Origin: [Actinomadura] parvosata subsp. kistnae
GTDB lineage: Bacteria > Actinomycetota > Actinomycetes > Streptosporangiales > Streptosporangiaceae
Reading direction: 5' to 3'
Length of the DNA: 64,000 bases
Assembly (NCBI RefSeq): GCF_900323885.1
Contig: NZ_OOHJ01000008.1
Location: 186,001 to 250,000, forward strand
A program made the translations under genes and the position numbers. Positions 27,639 through 36,528 of this stretch are shown here, piece after piece. Position 1 is the first letter of the stretch, and every line of letters starts with the position of its first letter. The notes beneath the pieces were generated by a model. That model worked only from the letters and a program-made list of their open reading frames with translations. It was not told the origin of the DNA and did not search any database.

Positions 27639-28977
27639 GTCGCCGCTGGTCTGGTGGCGGCGGCAGGGACTGCGTTTCCGGCTCACGGCGGCGGCCGCCG
27701 CGGTGCTGGCCCTGGCGCTGGCCCTGTCGGCGGCGGTGCTGGTGACGGTGCTGGAGCGGGCCCTGATGGACACCGTGGACGAGTCCACCAGGGCGCAGGC
27801 CCAGACGGTCCGGGTCGCGGCCGACGCGGGCACGCTGACCAGCCCGATCACCACGCACGACGGCACGATCGTGCAGGTCATCGACGAGCGGGGGCGCATC
27901 ACGCACGTCACGTACGGCGCCGACCGGCTCGTGCCGCTGCTGGACGCCGGGGCCAGGGCCCGCGTGCTGAAGAGCGGGCAGGCGACGCTGATGGACGGCC
28001 GGCCGTACGCGGTCCCGGGGTTCCTGCGCGTCGTCGTGCTCAGCGCGGACCACGGGCAGACGGTGGTGGCGGCGCGGCCCATCAGCGAGATCCAGACCAG
28101 CCTCGCCACGGCCGGGCGGGTGCTGCTGGTGGGCACGCCCGCGCTGGTCGTGCTGCTGGCGGTGGCGAGCTGGCTGATGATCGGCCGTACCCTGCACCCG
28201 ATCGCGGCGCTGCGCAGGGGCGCGGCCGAGATCACGCACACCGCCAGGTCGCGGCGGCTGCCGGTGCCGCAGTCGCGCGACGAGGTACACGCGCTGGCCC
28301 TCACGCTCAACGACATGCTGGCCCGCCTGGAGGAGGCCGAGCAGCGCCAGCGCGCGCTGGTCTCCGACGCCGCGCACGAGCTGCGCAGCCCGCTGGCCAG
28401 CATCAGGCTGCAGCTCGAAGTGGCGCTGGGCCATCCCGACGGGCAGGACTGGCAGGAGACGGCCGAGGGCGTCCTGGAGGACACCATGCGGCTGTCCCGG
28501 CTGGCCGAGGACCTGCTCGCGCTGGCCAGGCTGGACGAGCGCGGCGGCGTGCCCGCCCGGCGCGAGCCCGTCGACCTCGACGAGGTGGTGCGCCAGACGG
28601 TGGACCGTTACGCCGAGGCCCGGCTCACCGTCTGCGACCCGGTGGTGGTCCGCGGCGACGCGCTCGACCTGAGCCGGGTGCTGACGAACCTCATGGACAA
28701 CGCGGTCCGCCACACCTCCTCGAAGGTGGAGGTGACGCTGACCGCCGACGGCGTGCTGACCGTCACCGACGACGGCCCCGGCATTCCCGAGCAGGATCGC
28801 GAGCGGGTCTTCAACCGCTTCACCCGGCTCGACTCCGGGCGCAGCCGCGACGAGGGCGGGGCGGGGCTGGGGCTGGCCATCGTCCGCGAGACCGTGCGGG
28901 CCCACGGGGGCACGGTGGTGCTGGAGGACGCGGAGCCGGGGCTGCGGGCCGTCGTCCGCCTTCCGGCGGCCGGCTGA
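27631..28977 (+). CDS. Two-component sensor histidine kinase
   Basis: A 448-residue membrane kinase. Two helices (about residues 16-40 and 155-180) frame an external sensor domain of about 110 residues. A HAMP segment follows (GRTLHPIAALRRGAAEI), then the dimerisation domain with phospho-acceptor His249 in SDAAHELRSPLASIRLQLE, and the ATPase domain with the N box NLMDNAVRHT, G1 DDGPGIP, F box FNRFTR and G2 GGAGLGLAIV. GTG 27631 overlaps the regulator's stop. The signal is unknown; the link to a LolA-like operon suggests envelope or lipid stress. Confidence 0.95.
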   Translation: MAESPLVWWRRQGLRFRLTAAAAAVLALALALSAAVLVTVLERALMDTVDESTRAQAQTVRVAADAGTLTSPITTHDGTIVQVIDERGRITHVTYGADRLVPLLDAGARARVLKSGQATLMDGRPYAVPGFLRVVVLSADHGQTVVAARPISEIQTSLATAGRVLLVGTPALVVLLAVASWLMIGRTLHPIAALRRGAAEITHTARSRRLPVPQSRDEVHALALTLNDMLARLEEAEQRQRALVSDAAHELRSPLASIRLQLEVALGHPDGQDWQETAEGVLEDTMRLSRLAEDLLALARLDERGGVPARREPVDLDEVVRQTVDRYAEARLTVCDPVVVRGDALDLSRVLTNLMDNAVRHTSSKVEVTLTADGVLTVTDDGPGIPEQDRERVFNRFTRLDSGRSRDEGGAGLGLAIVRETVRAHGGTVVLEDAEPGLRAVVRLPAAG

Positions 28978-29054
28978 CCCCCTTACCCCGGATCATGCGT
29001 GCGAGAGGAACGGATCGTCCGGCATGAGACAGGAAATGGATCGTTCCCAAAAGG

Positions 29055-29924
29055 TCAGGCGGCGGTTCCCTTCTCCGCGGTGGCCAGGAAGTCCTGGGCG
29101 ATGAGCGGCAGGCGGCGGCGGGCGTGCACGACGGCGATGACGCGCCGCACGGCGGGGTCGAGCGAGCGCACCACCAGGCCCGCGCGCCCGGCCTGCTCGG
29201 CCATGCCGCGGTACCACAGCAGCGACGCCTGCCCGGCGCGGACCGCGTTGAGCCAGCCGTTGCGTTCGTCGGTCTCGAGCACGACCACCGGGGTGACGGC
29301 GTACTTGCCGAACATCGCGTCGAGCTCCCTGCGCCGCATGCTGCCGCGGGCGGGGAGTGCCAGGCGCATGCCGTGCAGCCTGCCCATCGGTACGGGGTTG
29401 GGCAGCTCGAGGCCGGGCGGGGAGATCAGGACGATCTCCTGGCGTTCGAGGGGGTGGGTGATGAGGTCGGTGGGCACGGGCAGGTCCGTGAGGCCGAGGT
29501 CGGCCCGCTGGTCCCTGATGGCGCTGACGACGCCGTCGCGGCCGTCGCAGCGCACGATGTGCACGCGCACACCTGGATGCTCGGCCGCGTAGGCGGGCAG
29601 CAGCCGCCCCGCGAGACCGGGCTCGAGGCTGGGGGTGGACGCGATACGGAGCTCCGCGTCGGTGGGTACGGTCTGGTTGGCCAGGCCCTCGATCTCGTGA
29701 ACCGCGTCGAGTGCCTCCCTCGCCAGCTTGACCACCCGGCGTCCTTGCGCGGTGACGACCACCCCGCGCCCGGAACGGGCGAACAACGTCATGCCGAGCT
29801 CGCGCTCGAGATCGCGGATCGCGCGGGACAGCGCAGGCTGCGCGATATAGAGCGACCTGGCCGCGTCGGTCATGGTGCGGTGCTCCGCAGTCGCGACCAC
29901 ATAGCGGAGCTGCTGGAGATTCAT
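29055..29924 (-). CDS. LysR-family transcriptional regulator
   Basis: A 289-residue regulator with the N-terminal winged helix (MNLQQLRYVVATAEHRTMTDAARSL, then IAQPALSRAIRDLERELGMTLFAR) and the two-lobed substrate-binding domain (ELRIASTPSLEPGLAGRLLPAY, ADLGLTDLPVP). Its neighbours are a convergent histidine kinase and a divergent zinc metallopeptidase about 200 bp away. The shared intergenic region is AT-richer than average and is the likely binding region. The target is not known. Confidence 0.9.
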   Translation of the reverse strand: MNLQQLRYVVATAEHRTMTDAARSLYIAQPALSRAIRDLERELGMTLFARSGRGVVVTAQGRRVVKLAREALDAVHEIEGLANQTVPTDAELRIASTPSLEPGLAGRLLPAYAAEHPGVRVHIVRCDGRDGVVSAIRDQRADLGLTDLPVPTDLITHPLERQEIVLISPPGLELPNPVPMGRLHGMRLALPARGSMRRRELDAMFGKYAVTPVVVLETDERNGWLNAVRAGQASLLWYRGMAEQAGRAGLVVRSLDPAVRRVIAVVHARRRLPLIAQDFLATAEKGTAA

Positions 29925-30126
29925 GCAAAAGAAGCTAGGACAACGCCCGCCGCCCGGACCGGGAGATAGCGGAGATCACCTCGAATGATTTCGGACTGTA
30001 ACCGAGCACCGCTACATCCGTGACGGGTGATAAATCAGTATGCTTTTGCCCCAAATTTGGCAAGGGTCCGACAAGTCGCACGGCAAAAGCCTGCATTCCG
30101 GACGACGGGGCAATCGGGGAGACACG

Positions 30127-31504
30127 GTGACAGGGAACGGGCAATATCCACCCCCGCCACAGGGGCCAGGACAGCCCCAGCGGCCCCCTCCTTGCCCTGG
30201 CCGCCGCCCGGATACCGGCAGCCGCAACCTCAGGGCGGGGCCTACCCGCGCCCGCCCCAGCCGCCGCCTCCCCGCCACCGCCGCCCCCTCAGGGGCAACC
30301 GTACGGGCCACCTCAGTATGGGCAGCCCCCGTACGGACAGCCTCAGCACGGGCAGCCGCCCTACGGACAGCCTCCGTACGGGCAGCAGCCGTACCGGCAG
30401 ACGCCGCCTCCTCCTCCCCCGCCGCCGCCACCACCGCCCATGCCGCCGCAGCAGTGGCACCGGCCGCCGCAGCCGAGGAAGTCGGGGATGGGGGTCCTCG
30501 GCGTGCTCGGCGCCGTGTTCGGCTCGCTGGCGGCGCTGTTCGTGCTGATCGTCATCGGCGCGGTGATGCTGTCGAGCTCCTCCGGCTCGGACACCTCCAC
30601 GCCGGTGGCGATCCCGACGTACGAGCCGTCGGACGAGCCCTCCACCCGGTTCACCGAGGACGACGAGCCGTCGCCGACCCCGACGCGCAGCGAGGAGCCC
30701 ACCCAGCAGCCGACCCCGACCCAGGACGACGAGCCGGACACCACGGTCACGCCGCCCGCCCAGGTCACGGTCAACACGAGCCTGAAGAACAACAGCGTCT
30801 ACCGGGCGGGTGTCCTGCCCCGGCTGAGCTGCCCGGCCGGCAACGCCAGCATCTTCAGCCACAGCCAGCTCAAGGCGCTGATCATCAAGACCGGCCGGTG
30901 CATGGACCGGGCCTGGAAGCCGGTGCTGGAGAAGCAGGGCTTCCGGTTCAGCCCGCCCAGGTACGCCATCGCCGCGCAGGGCGGGCGGGGCGCCTGCGGC
31001 GACTACCCGTCGCCGGGCAGCACGGTGCCGTACTACTGCCCGCAGAACAACACCATCTACGCCTCCACCTCGGCCATGGCCAGGGGCCGCGGGAACGCCG
31101 TCGGCTACGGCCAGATGATCACCTGGCACGGCGGCATCATCGGCATGATGGCCCACGAGTACGGCCACCACGTCCAGAACCTCACGGGCCTGATGAACTC
31201 CTGGTGGTCGGCGACGCTCGACTCCGGCAGCCAGAGCGGCAAGCTGGCGCTCAGCCGGCGGCTGGAGCTGCAGGCCAACTGCTTCGGCGCCATGTGGATG
31301 CGCTCTGTCGCGTCGACATATCCCGTCAGCACGGCCAACCGCAGCCGGCTGTTCTGGTTCTTCAGCAACGTGGGCGACCATCCGGGCTATCCTCGCGACC
31401 ACGGCAAGCCGGTGAACAGCGGGCGGTGGTTCCGGCAGGGGTGGGAGCGGAACAAGGCGTACCAGTGCAACACGTGGATGGCGCCGTCCTCGACGGTCTC
31501 CTGA
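30127..31504 (+). CDS. Membrane-anchored neutral zinc metallopeptidase (two apparent indels in its Pro-rich N-terminus)
   Basis: The catalytic domain (YpfJ-like neutral zinc metallopeptidase) has MMAHEYGHHVQNLTGLM, the HExxH zinc site, and the distal LELQANCFGAMW with the third ligand Glu. A membrane helix (LGVLGAVFGSLAALFVLIVIG) and a Thr/Pro/Asp-rich spacer come before it, so the domain is extracellular. The intact frame starts only at ATG 30440. Upstream, GTG 30127 with GGGGAG opens a proline-rich tail that continues through three frames; restoring one C in the run near 30185 and one in the run near 30270 gives a continuous QPYGPPQYGQPPYGQ-type tail ending in a long run of Pro. The gene very probably starts at 30127. 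Confidence 0.82.
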
Positions 31505-31638
31505 GGGACCCGTGGCGTTCATCTCAGGTTGGGCACATGTCTCTGTTGTCCAGGTATGGGGACTAGAATCCTGGCAATCTTGTGCCGATCGGGGGGCAAA
31601 ACGAGGGTTTTGCCTGGTAGGCGTGTAAGGAGCCAGGT

Positions 31639-33507
31639 GTGACTAATCGCGATGGGGTAGACACCGCGCCGGAAGGCAGGAAACGGCGCCCCACGCGACG
31701 ACCGCGCCCGGATTCCGACCCGAACGCCACCCCCTCCGCCGACGCCGGCGCGCCCGCCGGCCCAGGCACGCCCGCCGGCTCAGGCACGGCCACCGGCCCA
31801 GGCACGCCCGCCGGCGGGAAGCCCAGCGGCCCCGCCGCCGGCAAGCCGGGCAAGGCGGGCAGGCCGGGCAGGCCGGGTCCCGAGCCGGTCGGCGCTCCGG
31901 CTTCGGACGCGTCCGCCGCTCCGGGCAAGCTCGTCGCCGGAACCCCCTCCGGCCGGACGGCCAAACCCGGCAAACCCGGTAAGCCTGGCAAGCCTGGCAA
32001 GCCCGCCTCCCGCCCCGCCAAGGCGCGCTCCGGCTCGGGCGCGCCGCGCTTCGCCAGGCCGCTGACCCCCGCCTCCATGCTCGGCTGGACCGCGCTGTCC
32101 GCCGTCGCGCCCGGCGCCGCGCACCTGCGGGCCGGGCGCCGCCGTACCGGGCTGGTGCTGCTCAGCCTGTACGCGGTGCTGCTGCTCGGCGCCATCGCCT
32201 TCGGCCTGACCGTGGCCGGCGACCTGACCAACGCCTCCTTCCTCGCCAACGACACGAGCATGGTCGTCGTGGTCGTCATCGCCTCGGTGCTCGCGCTGGC
32301 CTGGTTCGCGGTGGTGGTCACCTCGTACGTGGCGCTGCGCCCGAACCGGCTGCACCAGCAGGGCCAGGTGCTGACCGGCATCGTCGTGGGCGTGCTGTGC
32401 GTGGCGGTCATGTCGCCGTTCGCGCTGACCGCCAACTACGTCCTCGCCGCCCGCGACGCCGTCGGCTCGATCTTCAAGGACACGCCGGAGCCCGGCGAGC
32501 CGCAGGTCACCCACAACCCCGAGAACCCGTGGGGCGACCGGGACCGCGTCAACTTCCTGCTGATCGGCGGCGACGCGGCCGGCAACAGGACCGGCGTGCG
32601 CACCGACAGCATGAACGTGGCCAGCGTCGACCTCAAGACCGGCGCCACCGTGCTGTTCAGCCTGCCGCGCAACCTGCAGCACGTGCGCTTCCCCGCCTCC
32701 TCGCCGCTGCACAAGCAGTTCCCGAACGGGTTCATGGCCGAATTGCCCAACGGCGGCCTGCTCAACGAGGTCTGGCAGTACGCCAACGACAACCCGCAGC
32801 TCATGGGCGGCAAGAACCGGGGCCCCCGCGCCCTCATGGACGCCATCGGCTACACGCTCGGCCTGAAGATCGACTACTACATGCTGATGAACATGTACGG
32901 CTTCGCCGACCTCGTGGACGCCATCGGCGGCCTCAAGATCCGGGTCGAGCAGGACGTCAAGTGGGGCGGCCTCTACGGCACCGCCGGCACGATCAAGGCC
33001 GGCTACCGCAAGCTCTCCGGCGAGGAGGCCCTGTGGTACGGCCGCTCCCGCGTCGGCAGCGACGACTTCTCCCGCATGTCCCGCCAGCGCTGCGTCATCG
33101 GCGCCTTCGCCCAGCAAGCCACGCCCGCCGTGATCCTCGCCCGGTTCGAGAAGATCGCGGGCGCGGCCAAGCGCCTGGCCCAGACCAACATCCCGCGGTC
33201 CCTGGTGCAGCCGCTGGTGGAGCTGGCCGTCAAGGTCAAGGACGCCAGGATCACGAGCCTGCAGTTCGTGCCGCCGGAGTTCTACTCGGGCCGCCCCGAC
33301 TGGGCGAAGATCCGTACGGCGACGAAGAAGGCGCTCAACGACTCCCTGCGGCCCGCGCGCCGGGCCCAGACGGCCAACGTCAGCGCCTCCCCGAGCGTCA
33401 CCGGCGCCACGCCCGCCAGGACCCGCACGGCCACGCCCACGCAGACGCCCACCCGCAACACCCAGAAGGCGGGGGCGCAGTCCCTGGACGAGCTGTGCGG
33501 CCTGTAA
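31639..33507 (+). CDS. LCP-family (LytR-CpsA-Psr) cell-wall glycopolymer ligase
   Basis: A 622-residue membrane enzyme of the family that transfers lipid-linked glycopolymers to peptidoglycan. GTG 31639 has AAGGAG upstream. The first 145 residues are a cytoplasmic Pro/Gly/Ala/Lys-rich tail with KPGKPGKPGKPGKP repeats. About four helices follow, which is more than the single anchor of classical LCP proteins. The external LCP domain has NFLLIGGDAAGNRTGVRTDSM, VLFSLPRNLQ, INVYGFADLV-like MNMYGFADLVDAIGGLKI, and YRKLSGEEALWYGRSRVGSDDFSRMSRQR with the catalytic arginines. The C-terminal Thr/Pro tail ends LDELCGL. Confidence 0.9.
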   Translation: MTNRDGVDTAPEGRKRRPTRRPRPDSDPNATPSADAGAPAGPGTPAGSGTATGPGTPAGGKPSGPAAGKPGKAGRPGRPGPEPVGAPASDASAAPGKLVAGTPSGRTAKPGKPGKPGKPGKPASRPAKARSGSGAPRFARPLTPASMLGWTALSAVAPGAAHLRAGRRRTGLVLLSLYAVLLLGAIAFGLTVAGDLTNASFLANDTSMVVVVVIASVLALAWFAVVVTSYVALRPNRLHQQGQVLTGIVVGVLCVAVMSPFALTANYVLAARDAVGSIFKDTPEPGEPQVTHNPENPWGDRDRVNFLLIGGDAAGNRTGVRTDSMNVASVDLKTGATVLFSLPRNLQHVRFPASSPLHKQFPNGFMAELPNGGLLNEVWQYANDNPQLMGGKNRGPRALMDAIGYTLGLKIDYYMLMNMYGFADLVDAIGGLKIRVEQDVKWGGLYGTAGTIKAGYRKLSGEEALWYGRSRVGSDDFSRMSRQRCVIGAFAQQATPAVILARFEKIAGAAKRLAQTNIPRSLVQPLVELAVKVKDARITSLQFVPPEFYSGRPDWAKIRTATKKALNDSLRPARRAQTANVSASPSVTGATPARTRTATPTQTPTRNTQKAGAQSLDELCGL

Positions 33508-33540
33508 CGGGGAGCCGTAGCCGGTAGCCGCCGAGGACCG

Positions 33541-33595
33541 TGCGGTCCATGGCCGGAAGCCTCCGACGGCCATGCGGCCCGTGGCCGGAAGCCGT
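33541..33595. repeat. Two-copy 32-bp repeat after the LCP gene
   Basis: TGCGGTCCATGGCCGGAAGC at 33541 recurs, with two changes, at 33573. The region lies between the LCP stop and the convergent P450 stop. The 32-bp period equals that of the arrays after the ABC-F and IclR genes. Confidence 0.6.
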
Positions 33596-33606
33596 GGGGC
33601 CGGTGA

Positions 33607-34809
33607 TCAGGCGGGTCCGAACGTCACGGGCAGCGCGACCGGCCCTCTCACCGTGAGGCTGGCGCGCCAGCGCAGCCGTTCGGCCGGCACGGCGAGCGCG
33701 AGGCCGGGCAGCCGGACGACCTCCGCCAGCGCCGCCCGCCCCACGAGGCGGGCCAGGAGGGCGCCCAGGCAGTAGTGCGGCCCGTGCCCGAAGCTCAGGT
33801 GGGCGTTGTCGCTACGGGTGAGGTCGAGCCGGTCGGGCTCGGCGAAGCGGCGCGGGTCGCGGTTGGCCGCGGCCGGCGCCACCAGGATCGGCTGCCCGGC
33901 CGGCAGAACGACCCCGCCGATCTCGACCGGCTCCAGGGCGAAGCGCCACGTGGCCAGCTCGACCGGGCTGTCGTGGCGCAGCAACTCCTCCACGGCCGGC
34001 TCGATCAGCTCGGGCCGCTCGCGCAGCAGCTCCAGCGCTTCGGGGTGGCGCAGCAGCGTGTACGTCCCCAGCGCCACCAGACCGGCCGTGGTCTCGTACC
34101 CGGCCACGAGCAGCAGGAAGATCATCGACAGCAGCTCGTCCCCGCTCAGCCGGTCACCCTCCTCGGCGGCGGTGATCATCGCGCTGATCACGTCGTCCCC
34201 CGGTGCCCGCCGCTTGGCCTCGACCAGCCCGCTCACGTACGTGCCGAGCGCCCGCAGCGCCGCCGGTCTGGCGTCCGCCTCTCCCGGCTGCGACGACACC
34301 ACGGCCGCCGTCCAGCGCCGGAAGTCCGTACGATCGTCCGCCGGCACCCCGAGCACGTCGCCGATCACCCCCGACTGGAGCGGGGAGGCGAAGCCGCCCA
34401 CCAGGTCGTCCCCGGGGGACAGCCCGGCGGCGAGCGCGCGGGCGGCGGACTCGATGCCCGGCCGCAGCCGCGCGAGCCGGCGCGGCGTGAAGTAGCCCGA
34501 CACGACGCGGCGCAGCCGGGTGTGCTCGGGCGGGTCGGTGGTGAGCAGGTGCGTGCCCAGCCCCGCCCGGTCCTCCAATGGCCGCCCGCGCCCCGCCTCC
34601 TGCCAGTCGGCCGGGGCGTGGCGCGGGTCCTTGCTCAGCCGGGGGTCGGCGAGCGCGGCGCGGGCGTCGTCGTAGCGGGTGACGAGCCAGCCGTACAGGC
34701 CGCTGCGCATGGTGACCAGGTGGGGGGCGCCGGCCGCCCGCAGGTCGGCGTAGGCCGGGTACGGGTCGGCCACCAGCCCGGGGTAACCGGGCAGCATCTC
34801 GTTCAGCAT
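33607..34809 (-). CDS. Cytochrome P450 (CYP105/107-like class I)
   Basis: A 400-residue soluble haem monooxygenase. It has the C-helix HTRLRRVVSGYFTPRRL, I-helix LLLVAGYETTAGLVALG with the oxygen-activating Thr, the K-helix E-x-x-R in EELLRHDSPVE, and the haem loop FGHGPHYCLGALLARL with the Cys ligand. It needs a ferredoxin and reductase, neither of which is adjacent. The substrate cannot be inferred; neighbours (LCP protein, alpha/beta hydrolase) do not form an obvious biosynthetic cluster. Confidence 0.95.
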   Translation of the reverse strand: MLNEMLPGYPGLVADPYPAYADLRAAGAPHLVTMRSGLYGWLVTRYDDARAALADPRLSKDPRHAPADWQEAGRGRPLEDRAGLGTHLLTTDPPEHTRLRRVVSGYFTPRRLARLRPGIESAARALAAGLSPGDDLVGGFASPLQSGVIGDVLGVPADDRTDFRRWTAAVVSSQPGEADARPAALRALGTYVSGLVEAKRRAPGDDVISAMITAAEEGDRLSGDELLSMIFLLLVAGYETTAGLVALGTYTLLRHPEALELLRERPELIEPAVEELLRHDSPVELATWRFALEPVEIGGVVLPAGQPILVAPAAANRDPRRFAEPDRLDLTRSDNAHLSFGHGPHYCLGALLARLVGRAALAEVVRLPGLALAVPAERLRWRASLTVRGPVALPVTFGPA

Positions 34810-34944
34810 GCGTGAGGACTCCGGTGAGGGCGGACGGACGGGCGGGCGCGGGCAGGTGAGGGCGGGCAGGCGGGCGCGCGGGCAGCCGGGCGGGCGCGCC
34901 GAGAGGGCCGGTCGTGCCCGCTCCGCGCGCCCACCGGGCCGACG

Positions 34945-36288
34945 CTACTTGCCGAGCTGCCCCAGGATCCAGTCGGCGAGCACGCCGGTCACCTGCCCGT
35001 GCTCGGAGTTGTGCGCGTCGCACTGGTAGTCGTCGAGCTGGCTGTGCTCGGGCGACAGGGACGTGATGTCGGTGTAGAGGTCGATCGGCCACTCCAGCGG
35101 GTCGTACTGGAGGGCGACGGCGCTGACCGAGGGCACGAAGCAGGCCGATCGGTACCGGCCCTCGATGGGCACGCCCAGCCGGTCGGCGAGCATGCCGTAC
35201 AGGGGCAGCGTGCCGCCCGGCACGCCGTCGAAGGAGGCGACGTCGCTGGTGTAGCTCTTGCTGGCCCACATCGGCACCGCGCGCATGCCGCCGACGAGCC
35301 GGTTGACGCCGCGCTCCGGCTGGGTACGCACGGTGGCGCCGACGAGGCCGCCGAGCTCGCTCCACTCGAACACGAGGTGGTCGGGTGGCACGTTCCTGCC
35401 GGTGCCGTCGGCGGCCCCGTTGGAGACGCCGAGCTTGCGCGGCCGGACCGGGAACCAGCCGACGCGGCGCAGGTCCTCCAGGAACTCGGTGCGCAGCGGG
35501 CTGGAGGTGGCGACGGGCCCCGAGTAGTGGCCGCTCTCGACCCACGCCCACAGGAGCTGCTGCGCGGCGGGGCTGCCGATCAGGGCGGCCTGGCCGGGCT
35601 CGGTGGGGGCGAGGGTCTGGGCGAAGTAGGCGAGCTGCTGGAGTATCAGCGGGATCCAGGCGCCGTTGTGGGGCGCGTCGTAGGACAGGTAGGTCGCGGT
35701 CTGGTGGTCCTCGCGGCGGTTCTCCATCTCGGCGAGGGCGTAGCGGGTGACGAGGCCGCCCATGCCGATGCCGCCGACGATCAGTGGCGCGTTGCCGGAG
35801 CGCTCGCTGATGGCGCGGCGGATGCAGGTGGCGGCCACGCCGGCGTTGGCCTGGATGTGGGTGTGGCGGGCGCCGAAGCCGAGCAGCACGACGTCGATGC
35901 CCTGGGCGAGGAGCTGGTCGAGCAGGCGTTGCTGGTGGGGCGGGTAGGGCGTGTTGAGGTGGTGCCAGAGGGCACGTACGTCGCTGGCTCCGTAGCCGAA
36001 GCCGTCGGCGAGGATCATCGGCCGGACGAGCCGGTCGTGGCCGGCCGCGTAGTGCACGGCCGCGCTGCCGGTGGCGGTGCGCCCCTGGTAGGGCCAGGCG
36101 GAGGTGAGGGTCCACTCCGTCTGCGGCACCCGCGTCTCGGCTGCGGGTGGCGGCGGCGCCGTGGTCGCGAACAGCACCCCCTTCGGGAGCACCGCGGCGA
36201 TCTGCTCGGCACGCCCGGCGGGCACCGGGTCGGTCTCCTGCCGCAGGGCGAGCTCGACATCTATCCTTGCTGCCCCTTGTGTCGCCAT
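34945..36288 (-). CDS. Alpha/beta-hydrolase-fold protein with Gly in place of the nucleophile Ser
   Basis: About 447 residues with no signal peptide. The lipase-like core reads LVRPMILADGFGYGASDVRALWHHLN, LLAQGIDVVLLGFGARHTHIQANAG and then PLIVGGIGMGGLVTRYALAEME. The last is the elbow motif G-I-S-M-G-G with Ser replaced by Gly (codon GGC, residue 175). DAPHNGAWIP follows, and the likely His is in HNSEHGQV near the end. It may be catalytically dead, or use another residue, or bind ligand only. I use ATG 36288 with AAAGGTG; GTG 36324 is the alternative. It may share an operon with the membrane spermidine-synthase-like gene upstream. Confidence 0.75.
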   Translation of the reverse strand: MATQGAARIDVELALRQETDPVPAGRAEQIAAVLPKGVLFATTAPPPPAAETRVPQTEWTLTSAWPYQGRTATGSAAVHYAAGHDRLVRPMILADGFGYGASDVRALWHHLNTPYPPHQQRLLDQLLAQGIDVVLLGFGARHTHIQANAGVAATCIRRAISERSGNAPLIVGGIGMGGLVTRYALAEMENRREDHQTATYLSYDAPHNGAWIPLILQQLAYFAQTLAPTEPGQAALIGSPAAQQLLWAWVESGHYSGPVATSSPLRTEFLEDLRRVGWFPVRPRKLGVSNGAADGTGRNVPPDHLVFEWSELGGLVGATVRTQPERGVNRLVGGMRAVPMWASKSYTSDVASFDGVPGGTLPLYGMLADRLGVPIEGRYRSACFVPSVSAVALQYDPLEWPIDLYTDITSLSPEHSQLDDYQCDAHNSEHGQVTGVLADWILGQLGK

Positions 36289-36528
36289 GATTACACCTTT
36301 GCTCGTGGGTTTACCGGACGTCACCCCCGATCTCGTACCTCCCTTTCGAAAAGACGAGTTTCTTTTTTAACAGACAAACGATCATCGCGATCAAGGCATG
36401 GCTGGTATCTCTACCTCACCTCGCGTTCCCCGACAAAGCAACCCGTGCCGGAAACCGTTCATCTGACCGGCGGTCAAGGAATTACGAAGACCATTCGGGA
36501 AATGCCCGGCGGTATTTTCCGACAGCGG

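Noticed and set aside
30361..30792. A Gly/Val/Ser-rich reverse frame near the metallopeptidase
   Set aside because: It is the antisense of the Pro-rich tail and Thr/Pro spacer of the metallopeptidase gene.
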